Positions 16,076 through 24,041 of a stretch of DNA of 64,000 nt are shown here, in pieces. Origin of the DNA: CBDCHC01 sp965277055 (GTDB lineage Bacteria > Pseudomonadota > Gammaproteobacteria > PS1 > Pseudothioglobaceae); contig OZ255703.1 in NCBI GenBank assembly GCA_965277055.1, forward strand, positions 620,001 to 684,000. Reading direction: 5' to 3'. The notes beneath the pieces were generated by a model. That model did not search any database. It was not told where the DNA came from and saw nothing but the letters and a program-made list of their open reading frames with translations. A program made the position numbers and the translations under genes. Positions within the stretch are counted from its first letter, which is position 1, and every line of letters starts with the position of its first letter.

Positions 16076-16802
16076 TTATGTATTAGTAGCATCGTCTATT
16101 ATTGCTATTATTGTCTTACTTTATAGTATATATCAGGGAATGTACACCTCCCACATGCGTGACACCCCAGAACCACCAGTCGTACCAAACACTGATGAAC
16201 ACACACCAAACTTTAGTACTATTAGTGATACACCCACCCTTAAACGTGAGTTTTTCACTTATCTACTCCCTAAAGTACGAGGTGTAAATGCAGAGATTAT
16301 GCAACTGCGTACTGCTATTGAGTCGAACACCTTGCCAACGCAACAACTCGCACAGCTTGCTACAATATATAAAACCACGCCCGAAAAATTACTCACACAC
16401 ATTGATATCATTCCCCCTTCTTTAGTCTTAGCACAAGCAGCTATAGAATCAAATTGGGGCAGATCTCGGTTTGCCAAATATAATAATTTTTTTGGTATTT
16501 GGTGTTTTAAGAAAGGATGTGGAGTTGTACCTCTAAATCGTGACTCCAATGCTAAGCATGAGGTTGCCACCTTTGAAACTGTGAGTGAAAGTGTTCAATA
16601 TTATATGCGGATGCTAAATTCCCATCCAGCCTATGCTGAGTTACGAGCACTCAGAACTCAAATGCGTGCTGAACATTCGCCTCTGAGCGGAAGTGCGCTT
16701 GCACATGGTTTGTTAAAATATTCTGGCATCGGTGAGAAATATATCACGACAATACAAAACGTTATAAAATATAATAATTTATCTAATTTGGATAACGAAT
16801 GA
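16068..16802 (+). CDS. Bax-like N-acetylglucosaminidase, membrane anchored
   Basis: A predicted peptidoglycan hydrolase of the FlgJ/Bax glucosaminidase fold. It has one N-terminal helix (about residues 3-22), a low-complexity proline- and threonine-rich linker and a catalytic domain. That domain contains LVLAQAAIESNWGRSRFA, with the glutamate expected to be catalytic, then NNFFGIWCF and a C-terminal half with YYMRMLNSHPAYAELR. This combination is the Bax signature. The 244-residue length is normal. Its stop and the start of the Sel1-repeat gene overlap as ATGA. Confidence 0.85.
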   Translation: MRSYVLVASSIIAIIVLLYSIYQGMYTSHMRDTPEPPVVPNTDEHTPNFSTISDTPTLKREFFTYLLPKVRGVNAEIMQLRTAIESNTLPTQQLAQLATIYKTTPEKLLTHIDIIPPSLVLAQAAIESNWGRSRFAKYNNFFGIWCFKKGCGVVPLNRDSNAKHEVATFETVSESVQYYMRMLNSHPAYAELRALRTQMRAEHSPLSGSALAHGLLKYSGIGEKYITTIQNVIKYNNLSNLDNE

Positions 16803-18661
16803 AACTACACTTACTCATTAGTACATGCGTCTTATCTTTATTTTCATTGGGTAGCATTGCCAATACCAACACTGCACAAATATCTATAACACAACTAGAA
16901 AAGCAAGCAAAACAAGGTGATATAGAATCTCAATTTGCAATAGCAAATGAATATTATCTCGGTGAAAACGTAGATCAAGATTTAAAACTTGCCTTATACT
17001 GGTATAAGCAAGTAGCGATTGCTGGCTATGCGAGTGCGCAATTTAATGTAGCAAATAGCTACTATAATGGTATAGGCACAGAACAAGATATTGACCGTGC
17101 GATGATTTGGTATGAAAAAGCGGCAAAGCAAGGTGTTTCTGCTGCTGCGTATAACCTCGGGGTGATTCACTTTGATAAAAATCAGCATAAACAAGGGATT
17201 TTTTGGTATGAAACAGCGGCGCGTGATGGCTATATTCTCGCTCAACTCAACTTAGCAAAAATCTATACAGACGGGGTATTGGTCACAAAGAACTTAATCA
17301 CTGCAGAAAACTGGTATCAACAAGCAGTGCAAACTGATAATCCGGTAGCAGAATATGAATATGGCTGGTTTTTGGAAAATCAAAGTCGTATGGCAGAAGC
17401 AGTCAAATATTATCAAAAATCTGCTGCTGCAGGCTACTTCAAAGCGCAATATCAACTCGCTTATTTGCACCGCATTGCCAAAGGAGTAAAGCAAGATAAT
17501 GAACGTGCATATGAATTATTAACTCAAGCAGTGTCACAAGATTTTGCACCTGCACAATATCTACTTGGAGTAGTATATAAAACCTATAAAAAAGACCTAG
17601 AAAATGCAATAAAGTGGTATAAAAAAGCTGCAGCAAATAATAATCAATTTGCTCAATATTCTCTTGGTGTTGCCTATTTGAAAGGTGAAGGCGTAGAAAA
17701 AAATGTTATAACTGCTACAGAATATTTTATTAAATCTGCTGAGGCAGGATATAGTAATGCCCAATACTCGCTAGCCATTCGCTATCTCACTGGTAAAGGA
17801 ATTGCACAAAATTATGAAGAAGCCATAAAATGGCTAGAACGCGCAGCTTCACAACAACATCCTTATGCTCACTACTCTTTATCTCTGCGTTATAAACTCG
17901 GGCAAGGGGTAGAACAAGACAAGTATAAACGCATCTATCATCTAGAACAAGCATATCAGTTTGGTAACAAAGAAGCCGAATACGAATTAGCCGTACTCGC
18001 TATAGGTGGTACAAAAACCTCTATTGCGCCTGAGACAGCGGTTTCCTTACTCAAAACATTAGCCCCCAATCATAAATCAGCAGGCTATGAACTCGGTAAA
18101 AAACTTATCAACACTGACGTTAATGAAGCCAAAATATACCTGACTCATGCAGTAAATAACAATAATGCAAGTGCCAAACAACTCCTAGCCTTACTTGAAA
18201 ACCGGAGCACTTCACTACCTAAGAAGGTATCCATGCCAACCATTGCTCAAACTACCAATACACCAGCACAAAATACCACAACTCAAGATCTAGTCGCTAC
18301 AGCCACCTCGGTTGCTACTAATACGCCAATTCAACCTGAGGCACTTCCGCGTAGTGGTGATCTAAAGCTCGCTGTATTAGCAACTGAAAATGGCGATGTT
18401 ATTGCTCAGTATAGACTCGCTCAGGCATATCTCAGTGGGAATGGAGTAGCCAAAAATATACCAAAAGGATTACAACTCCTCACCCAATCTGCTAAAGAAG
18501 AATATCCACTTGCTCAATATGATCTTGGCATACTGTACCGTGATGGCGTTATCATTGAACAAAATATTCAACTTGCATACTACTGGACCATCAAAGCATT
18601 ACAAAATAATTATATACCAGCAAACGAAATTTTAACGAGTTTGCAAAATTTGGTGAATTAG
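16799..18661 (+). CDS. Secreted Sel1-repeat protein
   Basis: A 620-residue exported protein made almost wholly of Sel1-like (TPR-related) helical repeats. A signal peptide covers about residues 1-21. About ten or eleven repeats follow, recognisable by recurring patterns such as AIKWYKKAA, AQYSLG and GxGVxKN. A threonine- and alanine-rich linker (about residues 475-520) leads to two more repeats at the C-terminus. Such proteins act as scaffolds for protein interactions in the periplasm or outside the cell. The partner cannot be told from the sequence. It follows the Bax-like gene with an ATGA overlap. Confidence 0.9.
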   Translation: MKLHLLISTCVLSLFSLGSIANTNTAQISITQLEKQAKQGDIESQFAIANEYYLGENVDQDLKLALYWYKQVAIAGYASAQFNVANSYYNGIGTEQDIDRAMIWYEKAAKQGVSAAAYNLGVIHFDKNQHKQGIFWYETAARDGYILAQLNLAKIYTDGVLVTKNLITAENWYQQAVQTDNPVAEYEYGWFLENQSRMAEAVKYYQKSAAAGYFKAQYQLAYLHRIAKGVKQDNERAYELLTQAVSQDFAPAQYLLGVVYKTYKKDLENAIKWYKKAAANNNQFAQYSLGVAYLKGEGVEKNVITATEYFIKSAEAGYSNAQYSLAIRYLTGKGIAQNYEEAIKWLERAASQQHPYAHYSLSLRYKLGQGVEQDKYKRIYHLEQAYQFGNKEAEYELAVLAIGGTKTSIAPETAVSLLKTLAPNHKSAGYELGKKLINTDVNEAKIYLTHAVNNNNASAKQLLALLENRSTSLPKKVSMPTIAQTTNTPAQNTTTQDLVATATSVATNTPIQPEALPRSGDLKLAVLATENGDVIAQYRLAQAYLSGNGVAKNIPKGLQLLTQSAKEEYPLAQYDLGILYRDGVIIEQNIQLAYYWTIKALQNNYIPANEILTSLQNLVN

Positions 18662-18671
18662 CCCCAGGTAT

Positions 18672-18700
18672 TTGATTAAATGTTAAAATAGATCTAACTA
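18672..18700 (+). promoter_or_regulatory. Candidate sigma-70 promoter before the DUF2914 gene
   Basis: TTGATT at 18672-18677 and TAACTA at 18695-18700 are spaced by 17 bases and lie 15 to 43 bases before the next start codon. The boxes are moderate matches to the consensus, so this is a plausible but unproven promoter for the DUF2914 gene and argG. Confidence 0.35.
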
Positions 18701-18714
18701 ACCTACAGAATATT

Positions 18715-19110
18715 ATGAAACAACTTCTTTTTTTCTTGGCTTTATGCTTCTCATCTACAGGTATCGTTTTTGCTTCTGACGAATGGCCACATCCTAATAT
18801 TTCTCAAGCAGTCTTTACCACAAATGTAATAGACCGCACTCCTGTTGATACTATTACGACTGCGGATAGTTCGATTCAAAAAATCTTCTTTTATACTAAT
18901 TTGAGAAATCTTGCCAATAGAACTATCAGGCATAAATGGTTTCATAATGGCAAACATATGGCTGAAATCACTTTTAACCCGAAAGGAAATCGTTGGAGAG
19001 TGTATTCTACTAAAAACATCTGGCACACTTGGACTGGAGAGTGGCGTGTTGATGTAGTAGATGAATCAAATACTGTACTCTACAGCAAATCACTTACTTA
19101 CACTAAATAA
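18715..19110 (+). CDS. DUF2914-family exported protein
   Basis: A 131-residue protein with a signal peptide (about residues 1-20) and a DUF2914-type domain of about 90 residues. Typical elements are FYTNLRNLANRTIRHKWFHNGK and the closing GEWRVDVVD stretch ending in a beta strand; DUF2914 proteins share the tryptophan-rich HxW pattern seen here. The molecular role of the family is not established. It is probably periplasmic. The argG ATG lies seven bases downstream, so the two may share a message. Confidence 0.75.
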   Translation: MKQLLFFLALCFSSTGIVFASDEWPHPNISQAVFTTNVIDRTPVDTITTADSSIQKIFFYTNLRNLANRTIRHKWFHNGKHMAEITFNPKGNRWRVYSTKNIWHTWTGEWRVDVVDESNTVLYSKSLTYTK

Positions 19111-19117
19111 TTCTCTT

Positions 19118-20299
19118 ATGAAAATTGTACTTGCCTACTCTGGAGGTTTAGATACGAGTATCATCGTAAAATGGCTACAAGAAACCTATAATGCCGAAGT
19201 TATTACTTGGACTGCTGATATTGGTCAAGGAGAAGAGGTAGAATCCGCTAGAGCAAAAGCAGAGACAATGGGTGTTGAACATATTTTTATTGAGGACTTA
19301 ACTGAAGAGTTTGCACGTGATTTTGTCTTTCCAATGTTTAGAGCCAATGCCATATACGAGGGGGAATACCTTTTAGGTACTTCTATTGCACGTCCACTGA
19401 TTGCGAAACGCTTAGTGGAAGTTGCTAAAGATATGGGTGCCGAGGCTATTGCCCATGGGGCAACAGGTAAAGGGAATGACCAAGTACGCTTTGAGTTAAA
19501 TGCCTATGCGCTTCACCCAAGCATTAAAGTGATTGCGCCGTGGCGTGAATGGAAGCTTTCTTCACGCGAAAGCTTACTCGCATATGCCGAGCAACACGGC
19601 ATTGCCATTGACTATCAAAAACAAGCCAATAAATCACCCTATTCTATGGATGCTAACCTCTTACATATTTCATATGAGGGTGGAATTTTAGAAGATCCTT
19701 ATGCAGAACCAGAGGCAGATATGTGGCGCTGGACACGCTCTATTGAGGATGCAAAAGATACCGCAGATGTACTTGAATTAGAATATCTTAATGGTGATAT
19801 TGTAGCTATTGATGGCACACCAATGACCCCTGGGGCTGTGATGAAACATCTCAACACCTTAGGCGGAGAGCATGGCATAGGCAGGGCAGATATTGTAGAA
19901 AATCGCTTTATTGGTATGAAATCTCGCGGATGTTATGAAACTCCTGCAGGTACGATTATGCTTAAAGCGCACCGCGCAATTGAGTCTATCACCCTAGACA
20001 AAGAGGCAGCGCACCTCAAAGATGAGCTAATGCCTAAGTATGCGAAGATGATTTACAATGGATTTTATTATGCTCCTGAGCGGGTAGCTTTGCAAACGCT
20101 CATTGACTCTACCCAAGAAAAGGTGAGTGGCACAGTGAAAGTAAAGCTCTTTAAGGGGAATGTGATTATCATTGGCAGAAAATCACCATATTCATTATTC
20201 AGTAAAGAAATCGCTACCTTCGAAGATGACAAAGGTGCGTATGATCAAAAAGATGCACAAGGCTTTATCAAGCTCAATGCTCTAAGATTAAAACTCTAA
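19118..20299 (+). CDS. argG: ArgG, argininosuccinate synthase
   Basis: ArgG condenses citrulline and aspartate with ATP, the penultimate step of arginine synthesis. The protein starts MKIVLAYSGGLDTSIIVKWL at the ATG at 19118, carrying the PP-loop SGGLDTS; an in-frame reading from 19061 would overlap the DUF2914 gene and is rejected. The EYLLGTSIARPLIAK, GATGKGNDQVRFE and SPYSMDANLLHISYEGG segments are conserved ArgG features. The 393-residue length is that of the common bacterial type. A hairpin follows within 40 bases. Confidence 0.97.
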   Translation: MKIVLAYSGGLDTSIIVKWLQETYNAEVITWTADIGQGEEVESARAKAETMGVEHIFIEDLTEEFARDFVFPMFRANAIYEGEYLLGTSIARPLIAKRLVEVAKDMGAEAIAHGATGKGNDQVRFELNAYALHPSIKVIAPWREWKLSSRESLLAYAEQHGIAIDYQKQANKSPYSMDANLLHISYEGGILEDPYAEPEADMWRWTRSIEDAKDTADVLELEYLNGDIVAIDGTPMTPGAVMKHLNTLGGEHGIGRADIVENRFIGMKSRGCYETPAGTIMLKAHRAIESITLDKEAAHLKDELMPKYAKMIYNGFYYAPERVALQTLIDSTQEKVSGTVKVKLFKGNVIIIGRKSPYSLFSKEIATFEDDKGAYDQKDAQGFIKLNALRLKL

Positions 20300-20304
20300 A
20301 ACAC

Positions 20305-20335
20305 CTATCTTACAGGTACGTATTCACTAAGATAG
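20305..20335 (-). terminator. Hairpin between convergent argG and rpsO, likely rpsO terminator
   Basis: An 8-bp perfect stem, CTATCTTA at 20305-20312 and TAAGATAG at 20328-20335, with a 15-base loop. It lies between the argG and rpsO stop codons. Read on the minus strand it is followed by a T-rich stretch (GTGTTTT), consistent with termination of rpsO. On the plus strand there is no T run, so it is a weaker argG terminator. Confidence 0.6.
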
Positions 20336-20359
20336 AGTGAGTCATAAAACTATAGGTAA

Positions 20360-20629
20360 TTACTTACGTAATCCTAATTTTTTGATAAGTTCTACGTAGC
20401 CATTAAGATCTTTTTTCTTAAGATATGCTAAGAGTTTCTTACGTTGTGACACTAACTGTAATAGACCTCTTCTTGAGTGGTGGTCTTTGTTGTGTGTTTT
20501 AAAGTGCTCAGTAAGGTGTTTAATGCGCGCAGTTAATAATGCAACCTGTACAAATGTAGAGCCACTATCAGACTCACTTACTTGATATTCTTTGATAATT
20601 GCTTCTTTAGTTTGAGTGGTAATATCCAT
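20360..20629 (-). CDS. rpsO: RpsO, 30S ribosomal protein S15
   Basis: S15 is a primary binder of 16S rRNA that starts platform assembly. The 89-residue length is exact for the family. Conserved elements include GSTFVQVALLTARIKHLTEHF, the HSRRGLL motif at the three-way-junction contact and the LLAYLKKKD end. It is a single-gene unit, with its own promoter at 20732-20760, a 100-base leader containing repeats, and a hairpin downstream. The expected neighbour pnp is absent; lpxL lies upstream on the same strand. Confidence 0.98.
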   Translation of the reverse strand: MDITTQTKEAIIKEYQVSESDSGSTFVQVALLTARIKHLTEHFKTHNKDHHSRRGLLQLVSQRKKLLAYLKKKDLNGYVELIKKLGLRK

Positions 20630-20656
20630 TATGTTATTTATCTATACTAGTGTGCC

Positions 20657-20716
20657 TACTCTTATTAACTACAATGCTTAACTACAATACGTAACCTATA
20701 AGAGTATTAACTACAA
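20657..20716 (-). promoter_or_regulatory. Structured, repeat-bearing 5' leader of rpsO
   Basis: The leader has a 9-bp perfect inverted repeat, TACTCTTAT at 20657-20665 and ATAAGAGTA at 20698-20706. It also has three exact copies of the decamer TTAACTACAA (plus-strand reading) at 20665-20674, 20678-20687 and 20707-20716. In the transcript these read UUGUAGUUAA. Autoregulation of rpsO by S15 binding its leader is known in several bacterial groups with unrelated RNA structures, so this may be such an element; that is inference. Confidence 0.5.
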
Positions 20717-20731
20717 ATTCAAAAGCAGGTG

Positions 20732-20760
20732 ATTATACCTTAGTTTTACTATTGATTCAA
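20732..20760 (-). promoter_or_regulatory. Sigma-70 promoter of rpsO
   Basis: On the minus strand TTGAAT (20760-20755) and TATAAT (20737-20732) are separated by exactly 17 bases. The -10 box is a perfect match, and the rpsO start codon lies about 100 bases downstream. Confidence 0.75.
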
Positions 20761-20797
20761 GATGCATTTGATAAATTTATTAGCTCATATGTACTAT

Positions 20798-21691
20798 TTA
20801 ATAAAACGATTCTTCTCCCTCTGGGCGTGTTTTAAATCTGCGGTGCGCCCAGAGATATTGACTGGGTATATGTTTAATCTCAGCTTCTAAGTGTGCATTA
20901 ATCAACGTACAATCAGCTACCATATCACCTGTAGGGAATTCTGTGAGTTCCTGAAATGAACACTCGTAGCGAGTGCCAATACGTTGAGCACTAAAAAAAA
21001 TAACTTTTGCATCAGCGATTTTCGCAAGTTTTGTAGTAGCAGTAATAGTATTAGTTGGAATATTGAAAAACGGGGCAAACACACTATCACGAGCACCCAA
21101 ATCCTGATCCGGTGCATACCAAATAGGTACGCCACTTTTAAGTGCTCGAATCATGCCTTTTGGGTCTTTACTACTAATCATCTGGGCCCCATTACGCTGA
21201 AACTGAGTCACCATGATATGATCAAATAATGCATTATTTTGTGGTCTATAAATATTTGCTACCTTGAAGTTATCAGTGAGCATTCTGCCAGAAATCATTA
21301 AGGTGGTAAAGTGTCCAGCAACCAAAATAATATTATGCTTTGCCTCTAAATGTTGCTGTAAGACTTCTGGATTGGTAAAGGTATATCTAGAATTTAGTCT
21401 TTTTTTGGAAGCATAGAACGCTAAACTCGTTTCAAATAAGCTCATACAAAAATCACGAAAATGCTGATTCGCCAGAGCAGTATGCTCCTCATCAGATAAT
21501 TCTGGAAAACACTTACGAATATTTATTTTTGCTATCTGATACTTTGGTTTAGCAAGTAATATAAGCAGTGAAGCCAAGACATAAGAAAATCCTAAATGCA
21601 CGTACGCAGGTAGCCAAACACTAACACGCATGAATCCTATCACTATCCAGTTACCAATATATTTTGGGTGTAAGAACCGCTGTTTTTTCAT
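20798..21691 (-). CDS. lpxL: LpxL/HtrB-family lipid A acyltransferase with altered catalytic pair
   Basis: LpxL adds a secondary acyl chain to lipid A at the inner membrane. The 297-residue protein aligns well with Escherichia coli LpxL: one N-terminal helix, then the ILLVGxHF-type region (here IILVAGHFTTLM), YRPxNN, GMIxALKxG, WYAPDxD and HRRFKTRPEG near the end. The catalytic motif is HxxxxE or HxxxxD in the family; here H127 is present but position 132 is methionine (codon 21298-21296). This predicts loss or change of acyltransferase activity. It diverges from dnaG, with 17 bases between the two starts. Confidence 0.85.
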   Translation of the reverse strand: MKKQRFLHPKYIGNWIVIGFMRVSVWLPAYVHLGFSYVLASLLILLAKPKYQIAKINIRKCFPELSDEEHTALANQHFRDFCMSLFETSLAFYASKKRLNSRYTFTNPEVLQQHLEAKHNIILVAGHFTTLMISGRMLTDNFKVANIYRPQNNALFDHIMVTQFQRNGAQMISSKDPKGMIRALKSGVPIWYAPDQDLGARDSVFAPFFNIPTNTITATTKLAKIADAKVIFFSAQRIGTRYECSFQELTEFPTGDMVADCTLINAHLEAEIKHIPSQYLWAHRRFKTRPEGEESFY

Positions 21692-21708
21692 TAAAATGAT
21701 TTAAATTT

Positions 21709-23502
21709 ATGCCATATATTTCTCAAGATTTTATCAAAGACCTGCAAGAGAAAATTGATATTGTCCAAACCATAAATAAGCGCGTAAAGCTAATTCCAAA
21801 GGGGAATGATTATAAAGCATGTTGCCCCTTTCATCAAGAAAAAACTCCAAGTTTCACAGTATCTAGCACCAAACAAGCATTTTATTGTTTTGGCTGTGGT
21901 GCCAAAGGATATTTAATTGATTTTGTCATGCAACATGATAATCTTAACTATGTAGATGCCATAGAACAACTTGCACTAGAAAATGGTATAGAAGTGGAGT
22001 ATGATACCTCAGGGAAAACTCAAGCACTTAACAAAGAATTTGACACCAAAACTAGTCTGATTTCACTATCCACAGACATTGCCACCCTTTACAAAAACGC
22101 ATTAAAACACTCTGAAAAAGCCATTAGTTATGCCAAAGGTCGAGAAATTAGTGGTGAAATTGCTAAACGTTTTAATTTAGGCTATGCCCCACATAATTGG
22201 CAAACATTAGTAGATACCTTTAGTGAATCGAAACGTACCCAACTCATAGAACTTGGGCTGATTAAACATAATGTTGAAAAAAATAGATATTATGATTTGT
22301 TTGTTGATCGGCTGATGTTTCCAATATATAACAATAAATCACAAGTAATTGCCTTTGGTGGACGCACCTTAGAAAAAGATGGTAAACCCAAATATCTTAA
22401 TTCTCCTGCAAGTCCTATTTTTGATAAATCTGCAACATTATATGGACTAGATGTCGCCCGTAAATACAGCAAAAAATTAGAATATCTGCTTATTGTAGAA
22501 GGCTATATGGATGTTGTATCCTTACATAGCAATGGTATCACAAGAGTGGTAGCAACCCTAGGTACTGCAACTACTGCCAAACATATTGAGCTATTAAAAC
22601 GCTCAACAGGGCATATTATCTTTTGCTTTGATGGAGATACTGCCGGGAAAAATGCAGCCCATAAGGCACTCTTAACAGTCTTACCATTTATTAGTAGCAC
22701 CCTAGAAGCGAGCTTTTTATTTATGCCTGATGGAGCGGACCCTGATGATATGATTAAAGCCGAGGGCTTAATTAAATTTGAACAGCGAATTAAAAGTGCG
22801 ACAAAACTCTCGGAGTTTTTATTTGAACTGGCTACAGATAGTGATTTTGATACTATTGAAGGTAAAACACGATTTGTGCACAAAGTGTATCAAATGATTA
22901 ACTTAATAAATTATCCAATATATAAATCTCAATTGTTACAAGGGTTGGCTGATTATGTGAATAAAGATATTGAGACTATTGAAAAGGAAATATTTACTTA
23001 TAATGAGCAATTTGGCGAAGCAATAATAGAGAAGGTTCAAAAAAATTTTGAAGATGGCTCTATTACCAATGAAAAAAACTTAGAGAATCATAACAATACA
23101 AAAGTGCATCTTGCAGGTATAACGCAAATTATTCTCAATTTTCCAGAACATGCCAATGAAGATTTATTACATAAAATAAAAACTATAGAAGGTTCAAGTA
23201 TATTATTAGAGGTAATCACAAATGCAATGTTATTAACTAGCCCTCATTACTTTGACCTGATTCATATATTTAAAAAACAAGAAAAATTGTACAATAGGCT
23301 CATATATCTAGCGAAAAATATTCCAAAACTCTCGCCACAAGAAGCAAATATAGAGTTATCACATAGACTAAATCTGATAGAGAAATCTATTGATAAAGCT
23401 CAAAGAACCAATGCCATAGCAGATATTGAAAACTTAAGCCCAGAGGATAGGCAAGAATTTATTAAAAATTTAGTGGCAAAAAAACGTAATGTAGAAACCT
23501 AA
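21709..23502 (+). CDS. dnaG: DnaG, DNA primase
   Basis: DnaG makes RNA primers for replication. The 597-residue protein has an N-terminal zinc domain with CPFHQEKTPSF and CFGCGAKG, the RNA polymerase domain with FGGR and TOPRIM motifs VEGYMDV and CFDGDTAGKNAA, and a C-terminal helicase-binding helical domain. It is normally placed between rpsU and rpoD, but neither is adjacent here. Its start is close to the divergent lpxL gene, and its last four bases overlap the end of lolA. Confidence 0.97.
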   Translation: MPYISQDFIKDLQEKIDIVQTINKRVKLIPKGNDYKACCPFHQEKTPSFTVSSTKQAFYCFGCGAKGYLIDFVMQHDNLNYVDAIEQLALENGIEVEYDTSGKTQALNKEFDTKTSLISLSTDIATLYKNALKHSEKAISYAKGREISGEIAKRFNLGYAPHNWQTLVDTFSESKRTQLIELGLIKHNVEKNRYYDLFVDRLMFPIYNNKSQVIAFGGRTLEKDGKPKYLNSPASPIFDKSATLYGLDVARKYSKKLEYLLIVEGYMDVVSLHSNGITRVVATLGTATTAKHIELLKRSTGHIIFCFDGDTAGKNAAHKALLTVLPFISSTLEASFLFMPDGADPDDMIKAEGLIKFEQRIKSATKLSEFLFELATDSDFDTIEGKTRFVHKVYQMINLINYPIYKSQLLQGLADYVNKDIETIEKEIFTYNEQFGEAIIEKVQKNFEDGSITNEKNLENHNNTKVHLAGITQIILNFPEHANEDLLHKIKTIEGSSILLEVITNAMLLTSPHYFDLIHIFKKQEKLYNRLIYLAKNIPKLSPQEANIELSHRLNLIEKSIDKAQRTNAIADIENLSPEDRQEFIKNLVAKKRNVET

Positions 23503-24041
23503 TAAGTTTCATCAATAATATCTACATACTCTGGTAATTCCAAGGCAAATAATCGAGGGTTTAGGCTAGGGTCACGTTGTATTGCCAAAAATTCTACAGT
23601 GATGAACTTCCCATCTTCTAGGCGAGTAATGCGTATTGGCACTTCAGTTTCAGGGTCAAAGTCTATCTGCATTGTATCATAAGTAAATTGATGCTCAGTA
23701 GTTTGCCGAAGAGGAATGAGTTGATTTCCTAGCAATAGTTCAATAAATACATTAGGCTCATACGCTACAATATTTGCAGATTTAACTGGAATATTATAAA
23801 GAGTAACTTTATTATCATAAAGAGTAATGGTTTGTGCATAAGGCGAGAGTATATCAATACGTAAACTACCCATATTTTTATCTATGCTGAGTTTACCAAT
23901 GCTGATTTCATCATCAGTGATTTGCTGAAATTGTGCTTCAAGCGTGGTAAAGGAATCATGAAATTGCTGCCATAGATTGCTCTGAGCTATCACAGTTGAC
24001 GATATGCCAAGTAATGCCAAACAAAAAATTACTAATCGCAT
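23499..24041 (-). CDS. lolA: LolA, outer-membrane lipoprotein carrier protein
   Basis: LolA ferries lipoproteins across the periplasm to LolB. The 180-residue protein starts with a signal peptide (about residues 1-19) and has the LolA beta pattern: FTTLEAQFQQ, a middle stretch GSLRIDILSPYAQTITLYDNK typical of LolA, and a C-terminal DFDPETEVPIRI region. ftsK-lolA is a conserved pair in gammaproteobacteria, and here their start and stop overlap by one base. The dnaG end overlaps it from the other strand. Confidence 0.92.
   Translation of the reverse strand: MRLVIFCLALLGISSTVIAQSNLWQQFHDSFTTLEAQFQQITDDEISIGKLSIDKNMGSLRIDILSPYAQTITLYDNKVTLYNIPVKSANIVAYEPNVFIELLLGNQLIPLRQTTEHQFTYDTMQIDFDPETEVPIRITRLEDGKFITVEFLAIQRDPSLNPRLFALELPEYVDIIDETY

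Noticed and set aside
19061..19117. Upstream start of argG
   Set aside because: It overlaps the DUF2914 coding region, and the family N-terminus begins at the ATG at 19118.
20657..20716. Three identical 10-base repeats considered as a CRISPR-like array
   Set aside because: Repeats are too short, spacing is uneven (3 and 19 bases) and they are inside a ribosomal gene leader; no cas gene is present.
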